Shown here: positions 6,487 to 14,022 of the stretch, piece by piece
Layout: each line of letters opens with the position of its first letter
Position numbering within the stretch: position 1 is the first letter of the stretch
From: Candidatus Latescibacterota bacterium
GTDB taxonomy: Bacteria > Eisenbacteria > RBG-16-71-46 > SZUA-252
NCBI GenBank assembly: GCA_016207265.1
Contig: JACQPZ010000105.1
Coordinates: forward strand, 1-15,759
Reading direction: 5' to 3'
Length of the DNA: 15,759 nt
Translations under genes and position numbers: made by a program
The notes under the pieces: generated by a model
Database searches by the model: none
What the model was told of the DNA's origin: nothing
What the model saw: the letters and a program-made list of their open reading frames with translations, nothing else

Positions 6487-8550
6487 ATGAAGCCGCGGCG
6501 CACCTCGCTTCGCCTCCTCGGCTATCTCAGGCCGTACCGAGGGCGGCTCATCCTGACGGCCCTGCTCATGGCGGGGTTCGCGCTCTCGAGCGGAATTACG
6601 ATCGGGATGATCTCGCCGTTCATGAAGGTACTCTTCACGCCCCGGGGCGCAGCGCCCGCGCAGGCCGTGTCGGGTCCGGCGTTCCCGGCGGGGCCTGTCG
6701 TTTCGGAGGTGGGTGGCGCCGCCACGGACGCGGGCGCCGCCGTCTCGGTCGCGGGCGCCGCCGTGTCGGTCGCGGGCCCCGCCGGGGATACGGCCGCGTC
6801 GGCTGCAGGCAGGAGCGGAATCGCGGGCCGCGTCGTGGCGTGGAAGCAGGGCCTTCGGACGTGGTTCGAGCACTTCTTCCTCACGGGCAACCCGCTCCGC
6901 TCGCTGACGCGGATCTGCATCGCGCTCCTGGTCGTCTTCCTGCTCAAGAACCTGTTCGACTACCTGCAGAGCGTGCTCACCGTGTGGGTCGAGCAGGCCG
7001 TGGTGCGCGATCTCCGAAACGACCTCTATTCGCACCTCCATGACCTGTCGCTCTCGTTCTTCCATGCCCGGCGGACGGGAGGGCTCCTCTCGAGGCTCAC
7101 CAACGACATCTCGCTCGTCCGAGGCGCGCTCGCGGCGGGATTCAGCAACCTGATCAAGAGCGCTCTCCTTTTGATCGTGTGCCTCTTCTGGATTTTCTGG
7201 ACCTCGTGGAGGCTCGCGCTCCTCTCTCTGATCGTGATCCCGCCGTCGCTTCTCCTCATCGTGTGGCTCGGCAAGAAGCTCAGACGCAGGAGCACGATCA
7301 CGCAGGAACGGATGGCCGATCTGAACGCGATCTTGCAGGAGACGCTGTCCGGGATCCGGGTGGTGAAGGCGTTCTCGATGGAGGAATTCGAGAAGCGGCG
7401 GTTCGCGGGCGCCGCGCAGGGGTACTTCCGCGCCTTCGTGAAACAGCGCCGCGTCGGGGCGATGGCGGGACCCGTCTCCGAGTACCTGGGCGCCGTCGCC
7501 GCGACGGCCGTGCTCTGGTACGGCGGCCACGAGATCCTGCTCCAGCGCGCGCTCGAGCCTCAGCAGTTCTTCATCTTCCTGTTCGCGATGCTGCAGCTCA
7601 TGAGCCCGCTCAAGGCGCTCAGCAACGTGAACGCCACGCTCCAGGAGGGGCTCGCGGCGGCGGTCCGGATCTTCCGGATCCTGGACACGAAGCCCGCGAT
7701 CGCGAGTCGGCCGGGCGCGCGGATCGCGGAGGGCGTTCGGAGCGGGATCGAGTTCGAGCGCGTTTCCTTCCGCTACGGCACGGGACCGGACGTGCTGCGC
7801 GACGTCTCGTTCTCGGTCCGCGCGGGGGAGATCGTGGCGCTCGTGGGCCCGAGCGGGGCGGGGAAATCGACCCTCGTGGACCTCGTGGCCCGTTTCTACG
7901 ATCCCACGGAGGGCCGGATCCTGCTCGACGGCCACGATCTGCGCGACTACGAAGTGGGCTCGCTGCGCCGGCTGATGGGCATCGTGACCCAGGAGCCGCT
8001 CCTGTTCAACGACACCGCCTCTCGGAACATCGCGTACGGCGTCATGGACGCCGATCCCGAATCCATCCGGCGCGCCGCGACCGCCGCGAACGCGGACCGG
8101 TTTCTCCGGGAGATGCCGGATGGATACGAGACGCGGCTGGGCGACCGGGGCATGCGCCTTTCCGGCGGGGAGCGCCAGCGGGTCGCGATCGCGCGGGCGA
8201 TCTTCAAGGATCCCGCGCTCCTCCTGCTCGACGAGGCGACATCAAACCTGGATTCCGAATCGGAGCTGCTCGTGCAGGAGGCCCTCGACGCCCTCTTCCG
8301 CGGCCGCACCGTCTTCGTGATCGCACACCGGCTCTCGACGATCCAACGCGCCGACCGGATCCTCGTGCTGGATCAGGGTCGCATTGTCCAGTCGGGCACC
8401 CACGGCGAGCTGGTCGCGAGGCCGGGTCTCTATCAGAAGCTCCACCGCCTCCAATTCCGTTTGGCCGAGAGCGACGCGCGGAGCGAGATCGGCGCGCTGC
8501 CCGCGATCGGCGCGCTGCCCGGCCCCCTGGCGGCGGATCAGGCGGGATAG
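6487..8550 (+). CDS. MsbA-like lipid A/lipid ABC exporter (permease-ATPase fusion)
   Basis: A half-size ABC exporter of 687 residues with an N-terminal membrane domain and a C-terminal ATPase. Probable helices are at about 20-46, 142-160, 222-240, 243-262, 327-350 and 359-380. The ATPase has Walker A GPSGAGKST (454-462), Q-loop VTQEPLLF, signature LSGGE (558-562), Walker B LLLLDE (Asp582-Glu583) and switch His614. All are intact, so it should hydrolyse ATP. MsbA homodimers flip lipid A-core across the inner membrane; its place next to lpxB-waaA-lpxK and a GT9 gene supports that cargo, though close paralogues move other lipids or drugs. It is about 100 residues longer than E. coli MsbA. Most of the excess is an Ala/Gly/Val-rich loop of about 75 residues between helices 1 and 2, partly built of 21-bp repeats. 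A short repetitive C-terminal tail adds the rest. No Shine-Dalgarno is obvious before the ATG. Confidence 0.9.
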   Translation: MKPRRTSLRLLGYLRPYRGRLILTALLMAGFALSSGITIGMISPFMKVLFTPRGAAPAQAVSGPAFPAGPVVSEVGGAATDAGAAVSVAGAAVSVAGPAGDTAASAAGRSGIAGRVVAWKQGLRTWFEHFFLTGNPLRSLTRICIALLVVFLLKNLFDYLQSVLTVWVEQAVVRDLRNDLYSHLHDLSLSFFHARRTGGLLSRLTNDISLVRGALAAGFSNLIKSALLLIVCLFWIFWTSWRLALLSLIVIPPSLLLIVWLGKKLRRRSTITQERMADLNAILQETLSGIRVVKAFSMEEFEKRRFAGAAQGYFRAFVKQRRVGAMAGPVSEYLGAVAATAVLWYGGHEILLQRALEPQQFFIFLFAMLQLMSPLKALSNVNATLQEGLAAAVRIFRILDTKPAIASRPGARIAEGVRSGIEFERVSFRYGTGPDVLRDVSFSVRAGEIVALVGPSGAGKSTLVDLVARFYDPTEGRILLDGHDLRDYEVGSLRRLMGIVTQEPLLFNDTASRNIAYGVMDADPESIRRAATAANADRFLREMPDGYETRLGDRGMRLSGGERQRVAIARAIFKDPALLLLDEATSNLDSESELLVQEALDALFRGRTVFVIAHRLSTIQRADRILVLDQGRIVQSGTHGELVARPGLYQKLHRLQFRLAESDARSEIGALPAIGALPGPLAADQAG
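6730..6771 (+). repeat. 21-bp in-frame tandem repeat inside the msbA-like gene
   Basis: Two 21-bp units (6730-6750 and 6751-6771) differ at a single base, and a decayed third copy follows up to about 6785. Each full unit encodes AGAAVSV (residues 82-88 and 89-95 of the exporter). The repeat sits in the predicted periplasmic loop between the first two membrane helices and contributes to that loop's unusual length. The unit is a multiple of three, so copy-number change would keep the frame. Confidence 0.85.
8487..8522 (+). repeat. 18-bp tandem repeat at the 3' end of the msbA-like gene
   Basis: Two adjacent 18-bp units (8487-8504, 8505-8522) differ only at the last base and encode IGALPA then IGALPG. 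They lie just before the stop codon, beyond the conserved ATPase domain, so they form part of a dispensable-looking tail. Confidence 0.8.
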
Positions 8551-8553
8551 CCT

Positions 8554-9642
8554 TTGGCGTCAGGCTCCGCGGCCCTGGTGATCCGTTTCTCGTCGCTGGG
8601 GGATGTCCTCCTCGCGGCCCACGTGCCCGGATTCCTCCGTCGGGCGGATCCATCCCGTCGCGTCCTATTCGCGACGAAGGAGCGCTACGCGGATCTCCTC
8701 CGGGGACATCCCCACATCCACCGTTTCTATTCGCTCGAGGATCGATCGGGCGACCCCGCGGCTCCCGCGCCCATGGGAATCCGCGGCGGCCTCGCCGATC
8801 TGATCTGGGCGCTTCGCCGCGAAGCGATCGGCGAGATCCACGACCTCCATCAGAACCTCCGCTCCGCGAGGCTCGTGCGTGCGCTGGACGTCGCGAGGCG
8901 GGTGACGCCGCCCAAGTACGCGCTTCGAAGAAGGCTCCGGGTCTACGCGCGGTGGCTCGGACCGCCTGCCGTGCCTCCACTCCTTCGGACGTACCGTGCG
9001 ATGTGCGGATTGGACCCTGAAGGCGCGTCCGGGCCATGGCTCCGCGAAACGCTCACCCGGGCGGAGATCGAGCGCGGGGCGGAGCGGGTCGGAGACGGGC
9101 TCCTCGGAACGGGATTCGCGCTGCTGGGAGTCGGCGCGAGATGGGAGACCAAGCGCTGGCCGGCGGATCGTTTCGCAGCACTCGCCGAGGAGATCCGCGA
9201 TCGTTTCGGGCTCGGGGCGCTCTTCGCGGCGCCGCAGGGAGACCCGGCCGCGGGAGCATTGCGGTCGATCCTCCCCGCCGCTCGGCGGGATGCGCTCCTG
9301 GTCGCGCCCTTCCGGGAGGTCATGGCGGTGGCGGCCCACGCGCAGGCGATCGTCTCGAACGATTCGGCCGTGCTTCACCTCGGGCCTGCCCTCGACGTTC
9401 CCTCCGTGGGAATCTTCGGGAGCACGGTCCCGGAGTTCGGATTCGCGCGGCAGAGCCCTCGGGACGACGCGGTCGGGGTCCCGATGTGGTGCCGGCCCTG
9501 CGGCGTGCACGGGAGGGCGCGCTGCCCGCTCGGACACCACGCGTGCATGCGACGCCTGGAGCCGCGGCTCGTGGTCGAGGCGCTCGGCCGCGTCCTGGCG
9601 CGCGGGGAGCCCCGGAACGTCGCCACGGGATCGCACGCGTGA
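8554..9642 (+). CDS. Glycosyltransferase family 9 (heptosyltransferase-like)
   Basis: GT9 enzymes transfer ADP-heptose or related sugars onto the LPS inner core on the cytoplasmic face. The 362-residue protein has the N-terminal strand-loop VIRFSSLGDVLLAAHVPG and the C-terminal donor-site motif NDSAVLHLGPALDVPSVGIFGS beginning at residue 269. It ends with a Cys-rich segment, Cys313, 316, 324 and 331, of the kind seen in WaaF-type enzymes. I chose TTG at 8554 because residues before VIRF are normal in the family; GTG at 8578 is the alternative. It begins four bases after the exporter gene and ends in a GTGA overlap with the next gene. Acceptor and sugar cannot be assigned: it may be heptosyltransferase I-like or a third core transferase, with a WaaF-type enzyme encoded at 12985. 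Confidence 0.88.
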   Translation: MASGSAALVIRFSSLGDVLLAAHVPGFLRRADPSRRVLFATKERYADLLRGHPHIHRFYSLEDRSGDPAAPAPMGIRGGLADLIWALRREAIGEIHDLHQNLRSARLVRALDVARRVTPPKYALRRRLRVYARWLGPPAVPPLLRTYRAMCGLDPEGASGPWLRETLTRAEIERGAERVGDGLLGTGFALLGVGARWETKRWPADRFAALAEEIRDRFGLGALFAAPQGDPAAGALRSILPAARRDALLVAPFREVMAVAAHAQAIVSNDSAVLHLGPALDVPSVGIFGSTVPEFGFARQSPRDDAVGVPMWCRPCGVHGRARCPLGHHACMRRLEPRLVVEALGRVLARGEPRNVATGSHA

Positions 9643-10568
9643 GCGATCGGATCCTGATCACCGATACGGATCCCGAGACTCTGTCGCGCGCCGTGGAAGC
9701 CGAATGGGGAAGACCGCTCCCCTGGAGTCGGCTCGATTCCCGGAGATTCGAGGATGCATCGGTCTGGCTCTGCGCGGGAGCGCCGCCCGAGCGACCGATC
9801 CGCCTGGCGAAGCTCCGCTGGATCCACAGCGGATGGGCCGGCGTGGAGAGCTGGTTCGGCCGGCCCGAATGGGCGAAGGACGTGGCGCTCACGCGCACGG
9901 TCGGGGACCTCCCCCAGCGGATGGCGCAGTACGTGTTCGGGTACCTCCTCACGCGCGTCCTGGACGTACCCGAGGCGATGCGGCAGATGGGAGAGCGGTC
10001 GTGGAGGCGCTGGGTTCCCGACTCGCTCGTGGGCCGGAATCTCCTGATCGTCGGCATGGGCATGGTCGGCGTCGAAGTGGCGGCGGTCGCGCGCGCGTTT
10101 CAGATGCACGTCTCCGGCGTCCGGCGGGGATCGCGGGGAGCGGACGGGAGGGTGCTCGACGCGAGGGGGGCGGAGGATCTTCCGGCGCTTCTCGCCTGGG
10201 CCCACGTCGTCGTGAATCTCCTCCCGCTCACGCCCGAGACCGATTCCTTCTGGGACGCGAGGCGGTTCGCGCTCATGCGGCCGGGAGCGGTCTTCTTCAA
10301 CGTCGCGCGGGGCGCCACCGTGGACGAGAAGGCGCTCCTGCGCGGCCTCGACCGGGGCCGGCCCGGCATGGCTGTTCTCGACGTGTTCCGCGATGAGCCC
10401 CTGCCGCCGGAGCATCCGCTCCGCGGCAGGGACGACGTCTGGATCACGCCGCACGTGGCGGGGGTGAGCACGGTCCCCGCGATCGCCCGGGACTTCGCCG
10501 AAAACTGGCGGCGCTTCACAGCGGGGGAGCCGCTGCGGTACCTCGTGGACCGCGCGAGGGGATACTGA
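9639..10568 (+). CDS. D-2-hydroxyacid dehydrogenase family protein
   Basis: A 309-residue NAD(P)-dependent dehydrogenase that interconverts a 2-keto acid and a D-2-hydroxy acid. The NAD-binding loop is GMGMVG (residues 139-144). The catalytic residues are all visible: Arg224 in NVARGATVDE, Glu253 in DEPLPPEHPL and His272 in ITPHVAG. The N-terminal substrate domain is short and divergent, as in GhrA-like glyoxylate/hydroxypyruvate reductases, so that type is more likely than 3-phosphoglycerate dehydrogenase; there is no ACT or regulatory domain. The GTG start overlaps the GT9 stop by four bases (GTGA), implying translational coupling. It is the last gene of the first operon; 118 bases separate it from the next gene. 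Substrate is unknown. Confidence 0.88.
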   Translation: MSDRILITDTDPETLSRAVEAEWGRPLPWSRLDSRRFEDASVWLCAGAPPERPIRLAKLRWIHSGWAGVESWFGRPEWAKDVALTRTVGDLPQRMAQYVFGYLLTRVLDVPEAMRQMGERSWRRWVPDSLVGRNLLIVGMGMVGVEVAAVARAFQMHVSGVRRGSRGADGRVLDARGAEDLPALLAWAHVVVNLLPLTPETDSFWDARRFALMRPGAVFFNVARGATVDEKALLRGLDRGRPGMAVLDVFRDEPLPPEHPLRGRDDVWITPHVAGVSTVPAIARDFAENWRRFTAGEPLRYLVDRARGY

Positions 10569-10619
10569 GGTCTCCCGCGCCGCGGGGCCCTCGCGCGCGC
10601 ACCGCCTCCGGGAAAGAGC

Positions 10620-10647
10620 TTGATTCGGGGCGCTCCTCTCCCATAAT
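10620..10647 (+). promoter_or_regulatory. Predicted sigma-70-type promoter for tdh-kbl-waaF-ubiA family operon
   Basis: A -35 box TTGATT (10620-10625, four of six consensus bases) and a -10 box CATAAT (10642-10647, five of six) are separated by 16 bases in the only substantial gap of the window. This AT-rich patch stands out from its surroundings. Transcription would begin near 10654, giving a leader of about 33 bases before the tdh GTG. A short palindrome, CGAATTCG at 10649-10656, overlaps the predicted start point and might be an operator, but it is too short to assert. Confidence 0.6.
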
Positions 10648-10671
10648 CCGAATTCGAGCTTCACGCGCTTC

Positions 10672-10679
10672 GGGAGGAG
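10672..10679 (+). promoter_or_regulatory. Strong Shine-Dalgarno deciding the tdh start
   Basis: GGGAGGAG ends seven bases before the GTG at 10687. It is the best ribosome-binding site in the window and favours GTG 10687 over the in-frame ATG at 10732, which has none. Confidence 0.8.
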
Positions 10680-10686
10680 CCACCGG

Positions 10687-11769
10687 GTGACCATCGATAC
10701 CGCCGCACGACCGAAAACGACGTTGGATCGCATGTGGGCCATCGAGAAGTCGAAAGCCGAGCCGGGCCTGTGGCGCATCGAAACGCGGGTGCCGACCGCG
10801 GGTCCGCGGGACGTGCGGATCCGCGTCACGGCGTTCGCCATCTGCGGCACCGATCTCCACATCGTGGACTGGGACCGGTGGGCGGCCTCGCGGATCAAGC
10901 CGCCGCTCGTGTTCGGCCATGAATTCACCGGCATCGTGGATTCGGTCGGGGCGGAGGTGACCTCGGTTGCTCCCGGCGATCGTGTGACCGGCGAGACGCA
11001 CGTCTATTGCGGTCTCTGCTACGCGTGCCGCCGGGGCCTCCAGCACCTCTGCCAGCAACTCGAGATCCTGGGAGTCGACCGTCAGGGGGCCTTCGCCGAC
11101 TACGTCGTGCTGCCCGAGCAGAACGTCTGGAAGCTTCATCCGAGCATCCCCGAGGAGATCGCGGCGGTTCACGATCCGCTGGGGAACGCGGTGCACACCG
11201 CGCTCGCGGGCCCCGTCGCGGGGCTCCGCTTCGCGGTATTCGGCTGCGGCCCGATCGGCTGTTTCGCGGTCGGCGTGCTGAAGGCCTCGGGCGCCGCGTG
11301 GGTGGCGGCGGTGGACAAGAATCCGATCCGCCTGAAGCTTGCCGAGCGGATGGGCGCCGACCTGACCGTGAACGTCGAGACCGACCCCGTCGTGAAGCGG
11401 ATCCTCGAGGGCACGCACGGGCGCGGCGTGGACGGCATGCTCGAGATGTCGGGCCATCCCGGGGCATTCCGGGACGGCTTCGAGGTGCTGGCCAACGGGG
11501 GCCGCGTATCCCTTCTTGGAATTCCGTCGAAACCGCTCGAGATCGACATCGCGAAGGAAGTGATCTTCCGTGGAGCGACGGTGCAGGGCATCAACGGCCG
11601 GCTCATCTTCGACACGTGGTACCGGATGGAATCGCTCCTCCTGAGCGGGAAGCTCGACGTCCGGCCCGTGCTGACCCACGTGATGGGGTGGTCCGACTTC
11701 GAGGAGGCGGTCGGGCTCCAGCGCTCGGGGAAGGCGGGGAAGATCGTATTGAAGCGGGATCACCCGTGA
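10687..11769 (+). CDS. tdh: L-threonine 3-dehydrogenase (zinc-dependent MDR family)
   Basis: Tdh oxidises L-threonine with NAD to 2-amino-3-ketobutyrate, which Kbl then cleaves. The 360-residue protein is a medium-chain zinc dehydrogenase. Catalytic zinc ligands are Cys53 (AICGTDLHI) and His78-Glu79 (GHEF). Structural zinc ligands Cys108, 111, 114 and 122 have the usual C-x2-C-x2-C-x7-C spacing. The Tdh-specific stretches DPLGNAVHTAL and GVDRQGAFADYVVLP are present, followed by a Rossmann motif GCGPIG. It has about 15 more N-terminal residues than E. coli Tdh, which would start near the ATG at 10732, but the strong Shine-Dalgarno supports GTG 10687. Overlap with kbl (GTGA) and the gene pair itself make the assignment firm. 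It is the first gene after the promoter. Confidence 0.94.
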   Translation: MTIDTAARPKTTLDRMWAIEKSKAEPGLWRIETRVPTAGPRDVRIRVTAFAICGTDLHIVDWDRWAASRIKPPLVFGHEFTGIVDSVGAEVTSVAPGDRVTGETHVYCGLCYACRRGLQHLCQQLEILGVDRQGAFADYVVLPEQNVWKLHPSIPEEIAAVHDPLGNAVHTALAGPVAGLRFAVFGCGPIGCFAVGVLKASGAAWVAAVDKNPIRLKLAERMGADLTVNVETDPVVKRILEGTHGRGVDGMLEMSGHPGAFRDGFEVLANGGRVSLLGIPSKPLEIDIAKEVIFRGATVQGINGRLIFDTWYRMESLLLSGKLDVRPVLTHVMGWSDFEEAVGLQRSGKAGKIVLKRDHP

Positions 11770-12965
11770 GCACGACGCCGACGACCGAGAGCCCGTTCCA
11801 TTACCTCGAGGATGGGCTCGCCCAGCTCAAGCGGGACGGGCTCTATCGGAGGCTGCGGGAGCTCGGAGGGGCCCAGCTCCCCCTGGCGCGGTTCGACGGC
11901 CGCGACGTCATCAATCTTTCCTCGAACAACTACCTCGGGCTCACCACGCATCCGAAGCTCAAGGAGGCGGCGATCGACGCCGTGAAGCGTCTGGGCGTCG
12001 GCTCGGGCTCCGTGCGGACGATCGCCGGAACCTTGGAGCTTCACATGGAGCTCGAGCGGCGCATCGCGGCCTTCAAGAAGACGGAGGCCTCGGTCGTCTT
12101 CCAGAGCGGGTTCGCCGCGAACGCCGGCACGGTCGCTTCCCTTCTCGGCAAGGGGGATCTGATCATCTCCGACGAGCTGAACCACGCGAGCATCATCGAT
12201 GGGGCGCGGCTGAGCCGGGCGGAGATCCGCGTGTTCCCGCATCGCGACGTGGAGGGTCTGGAGCGGATCCTCGACGAGACCCGGGACGTCAAGCGCCGGC
12301 TCGTGATCACCGACGGCGTCTTCAGCATGGACGGCGATATCGCGCCGATGCGGGAGATCGTAGCGCTCGCGCGAAAGCACGGGGCGATCATGATGGTCGA
12401 CGATGCGCACGCGAGCGGCGTGCTGGGCCGCGCGGGTCGGGGGAGCGTGGACCACTTCGAGCTTCACGGCTTGGTCGACGTCCAGGTCGGGACGCTCTCG
12501 AAGGCGATCGGGGTCCTGGGGGGCTACGTCTGCGGCTCGAGGACGCTCATCGAGTTCCTGTACCACCGCGCGCGTCCGTTTCTCTTCAGCACGTCCCATC
12601 CGCCGGCCGTGGCCGCGGCGTGCCTCGCCGCCTTCGACGTCCTCGAGCAGGAACCCGAGCGGATCGAGCGGCTCTGGGCCAACACGCGGCGGTTCAAGGA
12701 GGGTCTGAAACGGCTCGGGTTCGACACGGGCCTGAGCGAGACTCCGATCACGCCCGTCATCGTCGGAGACGCGGAGCTCGCCATGCGCTTTTCCGACCGT
12801 GCCTTCGAGCGCGGGGTATTCGCGCAGGGGATCGGCTTCCCGACGGTCGCGAAGGGGAAGGCGCGCCTCAGGACGATCGTGACCGCGACGCATACGGAAG
12901 CCGACCTGGATCGGGCGCTCACGATCCTGGGCGACGCGGGCCGCGAGCTCGGCGTCATCCGGTAG
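11766..12965 (+). CDS. kbl: 2-amino-3-ketobutyrate CoA ligase (glycine C-acetyltransferase)
   Basis: Kbl is a PLP enzyme that splits 2-amino-3-ketobutyrate with CoA to glycine and acetyl-CoA, completing threonine catabolism with Tdh. The 399-residue length matches the family (E. coli 398). Visible features are NLSSNNYLGL (50-59), GSGSVRTIAGTLELH (79-93), NHASIIDGAR (139-148), VDDAHASGVLG (211-221) and the PLP lysine Lys246 in GTLSKAIG. Related alpha-oxoamine synthases (BioF, HemA, SPT) share the fold, but adjacency to tdh and the GSGSVRTIAGT signature favour Kbl. The GTG start overlaps the tdh stop by four bases. The next gene starts 19 bases after its stop. Confidence 0.95.
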   Translation: MSTTPTTESPFHYLEDGLAQLKRDGLYRRLRELGGAQLPLARFDGRDVINLSSNNYLGLTTHPKLKEAAIDAVKRLGVGSGSVRTIAGTLELHMELERRIAAFKKTEASVVFQSGFAANAGTVASLLGKGDLIISDELNHASIIDGARLSRAEIRVFPHRDVEGLERILDETRDVKRRLVITDGVFSMDGDIAPMREIVALARKHGAIMMVDDAHASGVLGRAGRGSVDHFELHGLVDVQVGTLSKAIGVLGGYVCGSRTLIEFLYHRARPFLFSTSHPPAVAAACLAAFDVLEQEPERIERLWANTRRFKEGLKRLGFDTGLSETPITPVIVGDAELAMRFSDRAFERGVFAQGIGFPTVAKGKARLRTIVTATHTEADLDRALTILGDAGRELGVIR

Positions 12966-12984
12966 CCCAAGGCCGAGGCGCTCC

Positions 12985-14022
12985 ATGCCCTCGTCCGGTC
13001 AGCGGCCGCTTCTCCTCAGGCTCCCGAACTGGCTCGGCGATCTGGTCCAGGCGCTCCCCGTCGTCGAGTCCGCCGCCGCGGAGGCCTCCTCGCGCGGCGT
13101 CCTCTTTCTCGGGCCCTCCTCGCTCGCGCCGCTCCTGACGCCCCGGTTTCCCTCGATCACGTACCTCCACTGGTCGCGCGCGCGACGGTTCGCCTCGCTC
13201 GGCGAGATCCGGCGCCTCAAGCCGGGCGCGGCGCTTCTCCTCACGGACTCGCTCTCCTCGGCGCTTCTCGCGGCGCTCGCGGGGATCCCCGAGCGGATCG
13301 GATACGACGCGGAGCTGCGCGGCGGATTGCTCACCCGGCGCGTCAAGCGGAGCTTCCCCGCCCGGTCCGCACCACGCGCGGAGGAGTACGCGGTGCTCGC
13401 GCGCGCGGCCGGTCTGCGCGTCGACGGCGCCGTGCCGCGGATCGCGGCGCTTCCGTGGGAGCGCGAGGCCGCGGAATCCCTGCTCCGCCGCGTCGGGATC
13501 GAGGGCGAGCCCTACGCGGTTCTCGCGCCCGGGGCGAGCTACGGGCCCGCCAAGCGGTGGGATCCGGCCCGTTTCGCGGAAGTGGCCGCCTATCTCGACG
13601 CGCGCCACTCTCTCGCTTCCGTGCTCGTGGGCACGCGCGAGGACGTGGGGCCGGCGCAAGCCGTCGAGTGGATCGCGGGCGAATGCGTCGTGAACCTCGT
13701 CGGCGCGACCGACCTCAAGGCGCTCGTCGGCGTGCTCGCCTCAGCCGAGATCGTGATCTCGAACGATTCGGGCGCGATGCATCTCGCGGCGGCGCTCGGC
13801 ACGCCCACCGTGGGGCTCTTCGGATCGACAAGCCCCGTCTGGACGTCCGCCACGGCCCCCTGGGTCCGGAGCCTCTACGCGGCCTATCCCTGCTCTCCCT
13901 GCTTCCGCCGCTCGTGTCCGATCGGGTACGGGTGCCTCAAGGCGCTCGAGCCGGTCCCGGCGATCCGCGCGGCAGCCGAGCTGCTCGAGCGGTCGGCGGC
14001 TCCCGTCCACGAACGCGATTGA
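12985..14022 (+). CDS. waaF: Lipopolysaccharide heptosyltransferase II type enzyme (GT9)
   Basis: WaaF adds the second L-glycero-D-manno-heptose to the inner core from ADP-heptose. The 345-residue protein has the N-terminal motif LLLRLPNWLGDLVQALP and the WaaF-characteristic PGASYGPAKRW (residues 182-192). The donor site is NDSGAMHLAAALGTPTVGLFGS (from residue 260). The cysteine cluster Cys303, 306, 311 and 317 lies within CSPCFRRSCPIGYGC, also typical of this subfamily. The ATG has only a weak GAGG upstream (12975-12978). The gene follows kbl by 19 bases and ends in a TTGA overlap with the next gene. Its last residues fall inside a 30-bp repeat. The family call is very firm; acceptor position is inferred from motif similarity. 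Confidence 0.92.
   Translation: MPSSGQRPLLLRLPNWLGDLVQALPVVESAAAEASSRGVLFLGPSSLAPLLTPRFPSITYLHWSRARRFASLGEIRRLKPGAALLLTDSLSSALLAALAGIPERIGYDAELRGGLLTRRVKRSFPARSAPRAEEYAVLARAAGLRVDGAVPRIAALPWEREAAESLLRRVGIEGEPYAVLAPGASYGPAKRWDPARFAEVAAYLDARHSLASVLVGTREDVGPAQAVEWIAGECVVNLVGATDLKALVGVLASAEIVISNDSGAMHLAAALGTPTVGLFGSTSPVWTSATAPWVRSLYAAYPCSPCFRRSCPIGYGCLKALEPVPAIRAAAELLERSAAPVHERD

Noticed and set aside
6037..7935. Long minus-strand open frame opposite the Minf_1886 and exporter genes
   Set aside because: It is compositionally biased with no recognisable domain, and it mirrors codons of the well-supported plus-strand genes.
10574..10586. Small hairpin (CCCGC, 3-base loop, GCGGG) just after the dehydrogenase gene, as a terminator
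   Set aside because: The stem is only five pairs plus a wobble and no T-run follows. Such GC stems arise by chance in this composition.
10649..10656. CGAATTCG palindrome as an operator for tdh
   Set aside because: Eight bases is too short to separate from chance, and no second copy was seen. It is kept only as a note in the promoter entry.
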